Assembly (NCBI GenBank): GCA_009823505.1
Contig: VZQC01000265.1
Location: 1,166,436-1,230,435, forward strand
Reading direction: 5' to 3'
DNA from: Rhizomys pruinosus
Taxonomy: Eukaryota > Chordata > Mammalia > Rodentia > Spalacidae
Length of the DNA stretch: 64,000 nt
Part shown: piece after piece, positions 45,887-55,935 of the stretch
Numbering within the stretch: the stretch's first letter is position 1
How the letters are laid out: the number at the start of each line of letters is the position of its first letter
Program-made: the position numbers and the translations under genes
The notes under the pieces: model-generated
The model's input: only the letters and a program-made list of their open reading frames with translations
Told to the model about the DNA's origin: nothing
Database searches by the model: none

Positions 45887-45900
45887 TTAAAAAAAAAAAA
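45616..45900 (+). mobile_element. B3 tandem triplet, unit 2 (hybrid)
   Basis: Repeats the flank gaaaatacaattgtag at 45616-45631. Its 5' half matches unit 3 (gcgactaagaactgtctgta, ccagtagaa), while its 3' half and TAA-rich tail match unit 1. The switch lies near 45746-45760. Confidence 0.96.
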
Positions 45901-46174
45901 GAAAATACAATTGTAGGGCTGGAGAGATAGCCTAGCAGTTAAGAGCACCGACTGCTCTTGCAGAGGACCCGGGTTCAATCCCCAGCACCCACATGGCGAC
46001 TAAGAACTGTCTGTAACTCCAATTCCAGTAGAACTCCAGTTTCAGGGGAATCCGAGACCCTCTTCTGAGCTCCGCGGCATTGCACGACATGGGTGCACAG
46101 ACCTACATGTAGACAGCACACTCATACACATACAAAAATAAATAAAAATTTTTAAAAAAGAAAATACAATTGTA
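45901..46174 (+). mobile_element. B3 tandem triplet, unit 3
   Basis: Flank gaaaatacaattgtag at 45901-45916, then a B3 with its own differences (gagctccgcgg, cctacatgtagacagcacac) and a short tail without TAA repeats. The right flank gaaaatacaattgta at 46160-46174 restores the host site. Confidence 0.96.
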
Positions 46175-46804
46175 ATATTTGATTTCTAATGATATACTTC
46201 AAATAACTAAAATCTCAAAGAGTTTTATGGGGGCCTCGTGATCCATTTTAAAATTTAGAAACTGAAGTAATATTACAAGGAGTTTGTGCCAGTTCTCTCA
46301 AGCCTTAAAATAGTACTGACTTTGGAACTCAAAACAATTATCTTACATGACATGAAAAATATTTGAAGTATCTTGTTAAGAAGAGCAAACTTCTTCCCAT
46401 CTTATCTTTAGTATTAGAAATAAGTAAGGCACCATTCTTCTTCTTGGAAAGTTTACCAATGTTGTATTTTTTAACATATAGTCTGTGCAGTTCTTAAAGG
46501 AGGGCTATGCATGGAATTCTGTTAGAAGAAAAAGAGAATGAGAAAGAAGCACTATGTTGTCTTTAGGACACATCAGAGGCAGCAAAGAAAAACCAGCGAA
46601 CCCAGCCACTGTGAGGTGCCTGAAGACAGTGAGTGGGAACGTTCTTAGACAGATTTACATTTATATCCACAAACACCATAGGAAATGTATGTTCTCTTAT
46701 CATGTGAATTCACATAATAAATGAAAGATCAATGTCCTTCAGAAGTTTCTCTTTTGTGAATTAATGTAGATATGTATTCTAGAGTCTATGTAAAGAAAAG
46801 AATG
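46175..46804. other. no gene recognised
   Basis: Unassigned DNA, SINE-free. Confidence 0.4.
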
Positions 46805-46810
46805 CTGGGA

Positions 46811-46960
46811 GAGCCAAGTATGGTAGCACACGCCTATAATCTCAGCACTGAAGAGGCTGATGCAGGAGCATCATGAGTTTGAGGTCAGCTTTGACTTCCT
46901 GGTAAGCTTGGGACTAGCCTAAGCTACATAGTGAGACACTGTCTCAAAAATAAAAATAAA
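46811..46960 (+). repeat. old B1-like element
   Basis: ccaagtatggtagcacacgc, ctataatctcagcactgaag and gtgagacactgtctcaaaaa; diverged with an insertion in the middle. Confidence 0.6.
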
Positions 46961-46980
46961 AACACATACTAAAAAATACT

Positions 46981-47090
46981 TTAGCTCATAGCTGCAATCT
47001 CAACACAACACTGAGGAGGCTGAGGCAGGAGGCCAGCCATTAGTTCTACGTCAGACTGGACTAGATATTTAAGACCCTGTCTTAGTCCCA
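46981..47090 (+). repeat. old B1-like monomer
   Basis: tagctgcaatctcaacacaa, gaggctgaggcaggaggcca and aagaccctgtcttag: a second decayed 7SL-derived copy next to the first. Confidence 0.45.
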
Positions 47091-48423
47091 TCACCCCCTA
47101 AAAGAAAATAATACTGGTGCGTGTCATAATACATTATAAAGAAATGTGTTCTATGACTTTAATTTCTTTTTATTAAAGAGATGTAAGAAGTAATGTCCAA
47201 GCATAATAATTAGTTCCATTATTTCTACACAGTCTATATTGATAAATAGAAAATAGTTTATTAGGTTGCTTCACATAAAGCTCAAATTCCAGTGTATCTT
47301 GTATAGCTGTAAGTTGAAGTAACAGAGAGCAAATCCACCAGTATCACCATTTATATCATAATAATGCTGCCCAGTACCTGCCTCAGGAGCTTGTTATACA
47401 GAAAAGTTCATATTTGCAATGTGCCTAGAACAGTGTCTGGCAGGATGGGTGACAGGTGATTGATTGATTGATTGATTGCTTAAAAAATGGAAGGAAATCC
47501 AAGTGATTGCATTCCAATGAGGGCTTAGAATCCAATATATCACAAGAGAAATATGCCAGATAAGATCACATAAAAACCCTTGAGTGTAGATTTATAATTC
47601 AAGGGCCCAAATAAGCATCTGCTCTTCAATAGAACTTCTCCTGAAACATCACTTTGTGATCAAGTGTGCAAAGTGCATGTGTGATGTGGCTTGAATGACT
47701 ATAGTTAGCTGAGAGGGATGATAGTTGACAAGGGACAAATATTCAGAACACAACTCCTCAATTACATAGAACACTCTAGACAAACACACAGTTTGATTTA
47801 TAGATCCAACGCTATCTTAATTATCTAAATCATTATCTGAACAATTTGATTACATGGCCCTTATGGAGAAAGTGTGTTCTTTGGCCTTAATTTGGTTTGC
47901 AATATTCAAAAGTGCACTAAGCCAAACCCCAGAGACACCAATTTTAGGTAGTTAGAAAGGGAAAGTGGGTCCTAGCCACCAGGCCCAGCATCCCCTTGTG
48001 TAGGGGTGACTAGGCTGGGAAATTGCAGGTAAACTCATTTTTGTTAATTGGCAAGCAGTTTGAACCTTGAGGTGTTAAAGAAGGGCAGCTTGAACACTGC
48101 CCTGAGGGCTCTCAGTGTGACCTGATCTCCTTTTAGTTCACTGAACTCTCCACCCCAGTCCTTAGCCTTTACTTTGTGCTCATTGTAAGGAAAAAGCAAG
48201 GATCTACTATAAGACACTTAAGGATGTGTGTGACCAATTCAGTGGACAGAACCTCTAATGCTCCTACACACTATACCACCTAGCTGAAAGTCCAAATTGA
48301 TTGTTTTCTAACACTTGTCACTGCACACTAAGTTTCTTAACATTTTTCTGGTAGAACTATAAATCAACCAAATCATATTTTTGAAATAAGTTCTGAGGGT
48401 ATAAAAAAAATCTGAAGACTTTT
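47091..48423. other. mostly unassigned DNA
   Basis: An L2/MIR-like scrap near 47420-47450 (gtgcctagaacagtgtctgg) and a (GATT)n run at 47458-47478. Minus strand 47180-47345 has a good-looking splice acceptor followed by about 44 open codons; see findings. Confidence 0.35.
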
Positions 48424-48615
48424 AAAAAAGCATTATGGCTGGGTGTGGTGGAGCACGCCTTTAATCCTAGCACTTGGGACGCAGAGGCAGGTGGATCTTT
48501 TTGAGTTCAAGGCCAGCCTGGTCTACAGAGTGAGTTCCAGGACAGCTGAGGCTTCAAGGAGACACTGTCTCAAAAAGACCAAAACAACAAAAAAAAAAAA
48601 AAAAAAGCATTATGG
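48424..48615 (+). mobile_element. B1 SINE with 15-bp duplication
   Basis: Body 48439-48600 (ctgggtgtggtggagcacgc to poly(A)). Flanks aaaaaagcattatgg at 48424-48438 and 48601-48615, identical. Confidence 0.96.
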
Positions 48616-48689
48616 ACTTCTTAATCGATACCTTTTCCGCTAGAAAACAACAAGGGCAGCAAAGTAAACCAAAGGAGTAAATTGGGGTA

Positions 48690-48738
48690 ATAGATAGATA
48701 GATAGATACATAGATACATAGATACATAGATAGATAGA
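48690..48738. repeat. (GATA)n / (GATACATA)n microsatellite
   Basis: tagatagatagatagataca followed by atagatacatagatacatag units. Confidence 0.95.
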
Positions 48739-51237
48739 CTGACTTAGACACAAAATAGAAGGGATAATCAGAGCACTTATAAAACAAATAATTCCTAAAC
48801 CAAAGAGTTCAGACAGCTTCCATCTAGAAGAAAATATGTGGTAAGCATTTTACTATATCATACAACTGCTACATATAACTAGCAGACAAAGGGATCAATC
48901 TTTGACTTTGTTCATAACATTCAAATATAAATATCTACATTTCTCCCCAAGCACTTCTGGTTTGTAAAATGACTTTAAAACATCGCATCTTCCTTAACCT
49001 GGAACACAAAAACTGGAATGTGCCCATGATAGTGTCTCTGTTTCTACCAATCATTATTAATAATCCACACTACTAAACATTCCCTCCCACTACCACAGCC
49101 AGCTTCTCTATCCCTTCGCTCCGCACAGCAGTTGTGATCAATACCCACGGTGCACAGCAGGTCAGTGAACAATACCTTATATTTATAGCATTTTCCCTTG
49201 GGGTCTCAGGGTCTAATTCATCTCTCCAGCCACATATTTAAGCCTAAGTGCTTGGGTGATAAAGAAATCATTTAAAAACTATCGGCCTTCACCAATGTGT
49301 GCCTTTATAAATGCTACAGCACACTGTACTAGATGCTAAATTGCCAACCAGTAATCGTGCTATCACAGTGCAACCAGAAATTGCAAGAGAATGTTGACCC
49401 AGAAACAGCAAACAGGATTCAGTGGCTTTAGGCTGGCTGGGCAGGGTTTATGGTTACAAAAATAACTGATTTCCAATGGTATAAAGACAATGCTAAGCTA
49501 ACATTCTTGGTTGGCTTTGGCATCTTTGGATACCTTTGGTAAATTTAAACACCTGAATTCCTCAGGCAAAGCAAGCATAGGTACAGTACTCAGACTGTAA
49601 TTTACAACTTACACCAAAAATTAAGATCAGTTTTACTTTATAAAATTCAGACACTAAAACCTGGACATGCTGGAAAAGACCAGCACTCCTCTGAAACAGG
49701 GAGAGCTGTGACTGGTCTTTCACACCCCAGGGTGTGCCTGTTTCTCCATTGTGGCTAACCTAAACCAAGGCCCTAAAGCACACCTCCAGTTCCCTAAGGT
49801 AGTATTCTGGACAGGGCAGGACTGTTTTCCTTTATGACCCAGTGATGCACAGAATGCTTGTGACGTATAGAAATGTGCCAGACGATTGTTCTTCCCTGAG
49901 CTATCACGAGCTTCATTTTACATCTCAGAGCTTTTTATAATGAAATCAATACAACAAAGCAGCACGTGTGATCCATGAATGTTTAATTCTGTTTACTGAC
50001 TTTATTATTTTTTGGCAGAAAATGATGCAGCTTTGAAGATGCCAAACTCTAATGAATCTTGCACCCATGTGAGCCGCACCAGAGAAAAAATGCAAATCCT
50101 TGCATCCTCTGTTAACACTAGGTCTCTCTGTACTTCAACACTCTAACCATGGGGACCTCAAGCTAACCACTCAGGCTAAAGCTTCTCCTGTGGGTTTCAT
50201 AGGGTTCAATGCACAGAGTCCTTTCATTTCGATATTAGGATTGGTGACAAAGAGCTAAATAAAGCTGTACTCTTGGTACCTTAGAAAGAACTCAAATTTT
50301 ATTTTTAGTGCAAACTATGAAAGTACATTCTGCACCTATATAATGTGCCTCCATTTCAAGATCCCAAGTGCCTTTCAAGCTGAAATAAGAAAATGCCTAT
50401 TTTCTCTCCTGGTTATCTTCTCTAAACAGATCTACTTCCTTTTAATCACGGTAAGTATTTCATTACCATGATCAAACACCATTTAGCAGAACATCTGTGA
50501 ACCATTCTGCAGGTAAAATTCAGTTTCCAAACAAACCCAATTGTGAAATGATCTGAAATTACACAGACATAAATCCTTTCATTTCCAATACAGTCTTCTA
50601 ATGAAGTGGCATTACCTAAAATTGCTGGTTAACAGGTGTGGGAATCCCCAAGGAAGGAGTAAGAATATTAGACAATCGCTCTGTACTGACACCTCAAGTA
50701 GCTGTAACATCCCAAATCCTATTCAACTTAACTGCAACTCAAAATCATCCGTGCCCTGTTTCATCAATCATAATATTTTCCAACAAAAATATACTCCTTG
50801 CACTCCACATAATGTTCCTTAACTGACCTCGTCCTATTTACATAGTTTCCCTCCCCCTAAAGTTCTACAACCTTAAGCAGGAGAATAAGTTTCCGATTAT
50901 CAATATAATATCTCCCCCAATAAACACAAATAATATCAACATATGTACAATTCCCTTCCTAATTCCGGAAAGGGGATGTTTTCTCTCTTTCACCGTAGTA
51001 AATGCAGGATGATTTCATCTCCCCAAAGGCTTCACTATCACAGTTTTAAAATTTATTCTTTGTGTCTGCAACAAACTATCATGAAATGATCTACCAACTT
51101 GGGGCCACTGAGAATGGAGGGGTGCCCACAGGTGGAGCAGTTCCCCATCTGGTACCCCCAATGTCCTTGGCAACTGCATCACAGTCCCTGTCACCACACT
51201 TGTAAACACTGAAGCAAAACACCGCCCAGCTACCTAC
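48739..51237. other. 2.5-kb SINE-free stretch next to the CpG island
   Basis: No B1, B3, ID or L1 is recognisable, unlike the rest of the window, where a SINE occurs about every kilobase. There is no long open frame. A 21-base segment at 50430-50450 is framed by strong plus-strand splice signals (see findings). The stretch is a candidate for selective constraint, such as first-intron enhancers. Confidence 0.5.
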
Positions 51238-51367
51238 CTACGGACGCGCTCCGGATGGCTTCCTTACTCAAAAACATTTTCCAGCTCCTTAAGGCATGAG
51301 CACTATACTTTCCAGAAACAGCGATGATATCGGTGCCCAGCATCTCCTCCACAAAGTGTTGGTCCAG
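51238..51367 (-). other. candidate second exon of the leftward gene
   Basis: On the minus strand a pyrimidine-rich run with two AG ends (ttgccttcccag and ctctcatag) precedes 130 bases that are open in one frame. The frame contains MLGTDIIAVSGKYSAHALRS and the segment ends at cgtag followed by gtaggt, an acceptable donor. An ATG with G at -3 starts the frame. I do not recognise the peptide. The other two frames are closed. It lies 0.7 kb downstream of the putative first exon. This is sequence-signal inference only. Confidence 0.3.
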
Positions 51368-51473
51368 CTATGAGAGCTGGGAAGGCAAGATGAGGGGCCC
51401 GGGTCCACTTTCCCACAGCCAATTCCCGGTGCACACACCTTTCCAAGATAAAGGTCCTTTACCTTCCAAATCC

Positions 51474-51504
<31 letters not shown>

Positions 51505-51526
51505 CCCCCCCCAAAAAAAAAAAAAA
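51474..51526. repeat. A29-C10-A14 homopolymer block
   Basis: Three pure homopolymer runs in succession: A at 51474-51502, C at 51503-51512, A at 51513-51526. No SINE body is attached. Assembly error is possible. Confidence 0.9.
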
Positions 51527-51735
51527 CGGCTGGACCAGAAGCTCAGAATCTGACTTTTTTAGAGATTTGGTTTCGTCGTTTTAACCTCTGGCTTGCCCCT
51601 CATCCCATCCGGTGAGGAATTAGCCTCGAAACACGAAAGTCTAATAGTAAATATTTTCAAACCTTCTCTTTTCCTTATGATGATGAGAAGATAGAAGAAA
51701 GAGGAGAGAGATGAGAGGAAGAGATGAGAGGGAGG

Positions 51736-51738
<3 letters not shown>

Positions 51739-51806
<68 letters not shown>
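51739..51806 (+). repeat. (GA)n microsatellite at the CpG-island edge
   Basis: Sixty-eight bases of uninterrupted GA, preceded by about 55 bases of purine-rich sequence and followed directly by the GC-rich island. Confidence 0.97.
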
Positions 51807-51811
<5 letters not shown>

Positions 51812-52070
51812 GCGGGTGGGTTCCTCGTGGTCCGCCCCTCAACTTGGTCAGACGGGATCCCGCAGTGTGCCCGGCTCGGCCGGGGCGGCTCAGCTGCGCG
51901 GCCCCGCGCGTGGCCCCGAAGTTTGCCGCGGGGTGCCGGGTGCGCGGGGCCCCGGGAGGCCGCGGCGGTGGCACCAGGGCGGCCCCGCAGTGCCGGGTTC
52001 ATCCCCGCGGCGGGAGGACCGGCGCCCCGCAGCTCCGAGGGCCCTTCCCGGGCCGCGGGCGGACGCGCGC

Positions 52071-52079
52071 CTTACCTGG
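52071..52079 (-). other. strong splice donor, minus strand
   Basis: Plus cttacctgg reads CCAG|GTAAG on the minus strand, followed by G, a near-perfect donor. Inside a CpG island this suggests the end of a first exon transcribed leftward, with the exon's last base at 52076. Confidence 0.65.
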
Positions 52080-52260
52080 CCGGCGGTGGCGGCGGCGGGA
52101 GCGGAGGCGGCGGGAGCCCTGAGAGCCACTCCGGCTGCGGCGCAGGGACATTGGGAGGCGCCGCGGAGGAGGAGCTCGGGAGCCGCGGGCGGGCCGCTTT
52201 GTCTGCGCGCAGAGCCGCCGACCCCGCGTCACCATGGCAACCGCCGGGCTGGGTCCGGGA
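52076..52260 (-). other. candidate first exon (mainly 5' UTR)
   Basis: Bounded downstream by the donor at 52076. The upstream limit is unknown and set near the X-box by assumption. The minus strand has ATGs at 52239 (within the X-box) and 52158, in one frame that continues to the donor (MSLRRSRSGSQG from the second). Joining that frame to the candidate second exon gives an early stop, so these would be upstream starts or the exon is not coding. Confidence 0.45.
52228..52241. promoter_or_regulatory. RFX X-box motif
   Basis: gtcaccatggcaac fits the X-box rule GTNRCC-NN-RGYAAC in every position. RFX factors bind this palindrome in promoters, notably those of ciliary genes, where it usually lies close to the start site. 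Its ccatgg core also places an ATG in a good start context on both strands. Confidence 0.75.
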
Positions 52261-52460
52261 CCCCGCGGGGCACTGAGGCCAGCGCCCCTCTTTCCAACAG
52301 TCCGGCCTTTCCCAGGGTCCCCTGCACCCCGGGCCACCGCCACGGTGGACACTCCGGGGTCTCAGAGCCCCTCACCAGATCGCCAGCCAGAGGGGAAGAG
52401 GCAGCCGGATCTCACTGGCCAGCCCTGGGCACGCCTCAGCTGTCCCGCCCTGGACCTTCT

Positions 52461-53767
52461 AGAGCCCTGGCTGAGGTCCTCCCACCACCACATCTTTTCT
52501 CTACCGAGCTGTGCCCTCCCTTAAGGGAGAAGACAGAGCAATGCAAAGTGATAAACTGTTGAGCAACTGGTACCAGGGCTCCTGTTGCCGCTGCTGCAGT
52601 AGGCACCGAAGCTGCCAACAGGCGCTCCCCCTCCTCCACCACCGCCAACCATCACCACCACAGGCAAGCTTCGCCTCTGCTGGATCTGGTCCCATGCCAA
52701 CCAAGCCGAGCACCTGTCTTGCTGGGAGCTCCCATAGGAAGGGGAGAGGGGGCCTTACCTCTGACTGCAAACACAGAATACTCTTGGAAACCCCACAAGC
52801 TAGAACCCAACTTCAGGCTGCAGTGTGGACCTCTGCGGCTGCCACACTGCTTGGCAATCGATATGACTGCTAAGTATCTACCATGGGCACCAAGGACTGT
52901 GTCACAGACTATCCTGTAGAGATGGTCACAGGAGAAAGGAGAAGCCCTCCGTAGCTGTTCTAGGCATCCTCTTCTAAGGAAATTTTTGGAGAGGGAGGGA
53001 AAAGTACTAGCACCCCCTGAGGGCATGTCCTTTAGAGGACAGGGCTAGAGGGCAGCTGCCCTCAGTGAGTCATACACTATGATTTCTTGAAAAATCAGTC
53101 ATTGAATCCAAAATCTACTGTGTTACTTTAGGCCTGAGTGGGCACTGGGAATGCCAGAAAGGAGCATCAATAACGTACAATAAAACCCGGAAGAGCTGCT
53201 ACTAGAAAAGCCACACACCAGAACAGTGTCACCACACGTATTAACTAATGAAAATGTACGATCCTTTTCTGAAATAAAATGAAAACAGCTTCTTCCTAAG
53301 AAAGGTCGATTTTGCTCAGATTGGTACTTGCAGTGGAAGTCGAGAGAAAGAAGTCTTTCTGATATATCATTAAACAATTTGGCTATATGTACCCAAACTC
53401 AAGACACATGTACATTTCTTCCAGCTATCTGAATTTTAGTAATGTGACACACAGATATATAATGAGGGATGTGCAAGGCAAGGGTGCACATCACAACAGT
53501 TTTCCAACAATAAAAACTTGAAACAAATCATATGCCAACTAATGGTGATTTGGTTAGATAAACTTGGCACAGTCATGCTATGTAATACTAGGCCTTCATT
53601 AAATTAATAAAACATAGAGTACATACCCAATCTCAAGTGCACCAGAACAATTCTGTGGGCACCTGCACAGACATTCCACAATTTACATTAGTTGATCCTA
53701 TTTCACTTGATGTTTTTATTAAAAGCAACTGTTGTGGTTTGCTCTTTTCCACCAATATCAACAACCT
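52461..53767. other. island shoulder and unassigned DNA
   Basis: G+C falls gradually. A second minus-strand donor-like site, AGAG|GTAAGG, lies at 52753-52762 (exon side ends 52759). No recognised repeat; open frames here have no families I know. Confidence 0.4.
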
Positions 53768-53912
53768 GGGGGAAGGCAAGATGGCTCAGCAGGTAAAGGT
53801 GTCCACAGCCAACCTGATGGCCTGAGTTCAATCTCCTGGACCAACATGGTAGAAGAAGAGAACCAACTCCTACAAGTTGTCCTCTGGTCTCTACACAAGC
53901 ACCTTGTCATGA

Positions 53913-53943
<31 letters not shown>

Positions 53944-53950
53944 TTTGCAC
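53768..53950 (+). mobile_element. old B2-superfamily SINE with (CA)n tail
   Basis: gaaggcaagatggctcagca, ggaccaacatggtagaagaa, gttgtcctctggtctctaca, then CA repeats at 53914-53940. Same subtype as at 7530, 13243 and 59507. Confidence 0.78.
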
Positions 53951-54061
53951 ACCTATTTGTTGGTAATTCATTTTTAATTACATTTTATTTCATTTCTCTG
54001 TGTGTGTAGTGTGAACCCATTCTGTACAAAAAAACCAAAGTTCTAGATATCTATCTAGAAT

Positions 54062-54465
54062 AGATGGTGTATGGTTTCAGTAAGGCTTGTAACCCTTCCT
54101 GCTGCCCAAAGATCATGTGCTAAAAGCTTGTTCTACAAATTAATGGCCCTGAGTGGTATGGCAGGACCTTTAGTAGGTGAGACCTACCAAGAGGTGAGGG
54201 GTCCCGAGTTCTCCTCACAATGGGATTAACCGTGGTATCATGGAGTGGGGTAGATCTTTTAGGAGTGGGTGAGTTTGTAGGTACAAGAGTCTAGCTAGCT
54301 TCCTGTCTCATTTATCATGGGATGTCTTGTACTGGTCTTGCCAGAATGGTCCTGACACCATGTTCTTGGGCCTCCAAAATAAACTTGGTCCCAAATAAAC
54401 TTCTTTCCATTATAAAGTACCCAGCCTTGGGTATTTTGTTATGAGATAGGAAAGACAAGTGAAAG
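54062..54465 (+). repeat. MaLR-type LTR
   Basis: agatggtgtatggtttcagt at the start; gagacctaccaagaggtgag; aataaacttctttccattat; agccttgggtattttgttat near the end. The order and polyadenylation region are of the MaLR type. Confidence 0.6.
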
Positions 54466-54834
54466 AGATGTAGAAGACAGCAAGGGAGACAGGGAGGGAG
54501 GACGCAGGCTGAGAATGGAGGGAGGAAAGGGAACAGCATTGTTACGGATCAAAACCAAGAGACTTTTTCTACATATTTGTTGACCTGTATATTATTGCCT
54601 TGATTAGAGACTGAATACAGAGGAAAGGAGAGCCACTGAGTGGCCATCCCTACTTTCAAATACTGAAGGTTTGGGAACATTTGCATTGGGTCCCCGCCTG
54701 ATAAATTCCTTAGGGCTCTGGTCCTCCCCTTATCTGTCAGGAATTCTTCTAGATCAGGGCTTCTCTATCTTTCTCCACTGCTGACCTCCTTTCAGTGCAA
54801 GAAATCTATAAGATGCAGGATATGTAAATATACA
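54466..54834. other. no gene or repeat recognised
   Basis: Purine-rich to 54530, then mixed DNA. Confidence 0.4.
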
Positions 54835-55086
54835 AGATAGGTAAATGAGGAGTGGAGAGACAGTGCAGCAGGTAAGAGCACCGGCTGCTCTTGCAGAAGA
54901 CCCAGGTTGGATTCCCAGCGCTGACATGGTGGCCAACAGTCACACAACTCCAGTTCCAGGGGGATCTGGTGACTTCTTCTGACCTCTGCAGGCATTGGAT
55001 GACATGGGTGCACTTACACACATGAAGGCAATACATTCACAAGCATAAAATAAAAATAATAAATGAAATAAAAAGATAGGTAAATA
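54835..55086 (+). mobile_element. B3 SINE with target duplication
   Basis: Body about 54848-55073 (gagtggagagacagtgcagc, aactccagttccagggggat). Flanks agataggtaaatg at 54835-54847 and agataggtaaata at 55074-55086. Confidence 0.92.
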
Positions 55087-55109
55087 AATCAAACATTAAT
55101 AATAAATTT

Positions 55110-55337
55110 TAGAGAATTTTTTATGTGTATGAGTGTACTGTCTGCATGTAGGTTGGTGCACCCGTGTCGTGCAATGCCACGGAGGTCAGAAGAGGGCATC
55201 AGATTCCCCTGGAACTGGAGTTAAAGACAGTTCTCAGCCACCATGTGGGTGCTGGGGATCGAACCCAGGTCCTCTGCAAGAGCAGTGAATGCTCTTAACC
55301 ACTAGGCCATCTCTCCAGCTCAATTGTAGAGAATTTT
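55110..55337 (-). mobile_element. B3 SINE, reverse, with duplication
   Basis: ctgtctgcatgtaggttggt, gagttaaagacagttctcag, ctaggccatctctccagctc. Host tagagaatttt appears on both sides. Confidence 0.94.
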
Positions 55338-55630
55338 AAGATAATGTTTTAAATATATAAATTTATTATTTGTTAAAGATGAAAGCAAATTCATGCACTA
55401 TTGAGATGGATGTGCCTATTAATTTTACATAGTGAATGAAATTGTGCTGAATACTTCAGGACAGAGAGCATCTTCAATGTTTTTTGGGGTTGGTGAATAG
55501 ATTGACTTTATAATCATCAGTTCCAAAAAAGCCACTTCACACAAATATGTAGTGTAAAAAGGGAAAATGGACCATTGCAAAATTTGTTGGAATTTCTGTC
55601 CTAATCCCAAGCCCAAATTCATGGGATGAT

Positions 55631-55877
55631 TTTTTTTAATTTTTTATTTAATTTATTTTTTATGTCTATGAATGTACTGTCTGCATGTAGGTTTGTGCAC
55701 CCGTGTCGTGCAATGCCGTGGAGGTCAGAAGAGGGTCTCGGATTCCCCTGGAACTGGATTTCTCCTGGAATTGGAGTTAAAGACGGTTCTCAGCCACCAT
55801 GTGGGTGCTGGGGATCGAACCCGGGTCCTCTGCAAGAGCAGTCGGCGCTCTTAACCGCTAGGCCATCTCTCCAGCTC
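55631..55877 (-). mobile_element. young B3 SINE, reverse
   Basis: Has the longer young form with 'ggatttctcctggaattgga', ggggatcgaacccgggtcct and gctcttaaccgctaggccat. Short gggatga flanks. Confidence 0.95.
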
Positions 55878-55935
55878 CGGGATGACTTTTAATTAAATTG
55901 AAATCAACAAATCAAACAGCAAGTTTTAAACTCAA

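Larger units (their letters stand above)
51807..52460. promoter_or_regulatory. CpG island, probable promoter
   Basis: A sharp rise in G+C and in CpG density against an otherwise AT-rich, CpG-poor window. It contains GC-box cores such as ggggcgg (51882-51888), many cgg/gcc runs and an RFX X-box. Unmethylated islands of this type mark vertebrate promoters. Long frames crossing it (up to 283 codons) mix the GA repeat and GC-rich sequence and are not coding evidence. Confidence 0.88.

Noticed and set aside
49200..49290. Minus-strand candidate exon with ATATAAG|GTATTG donor and a pyrimidine-rich acceptor
   Set aside because: All three frames between the two sites contain stops, so at most it would be non-coding.
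51711..52562. Open frame of 283 codons across the CpG island, and overlapping frames on both strands
   Set aside because: It is built from the GA repeat (Arg-Glu run) and GC-rich DNA where stops are rare. Several frames on both strands are equally open.
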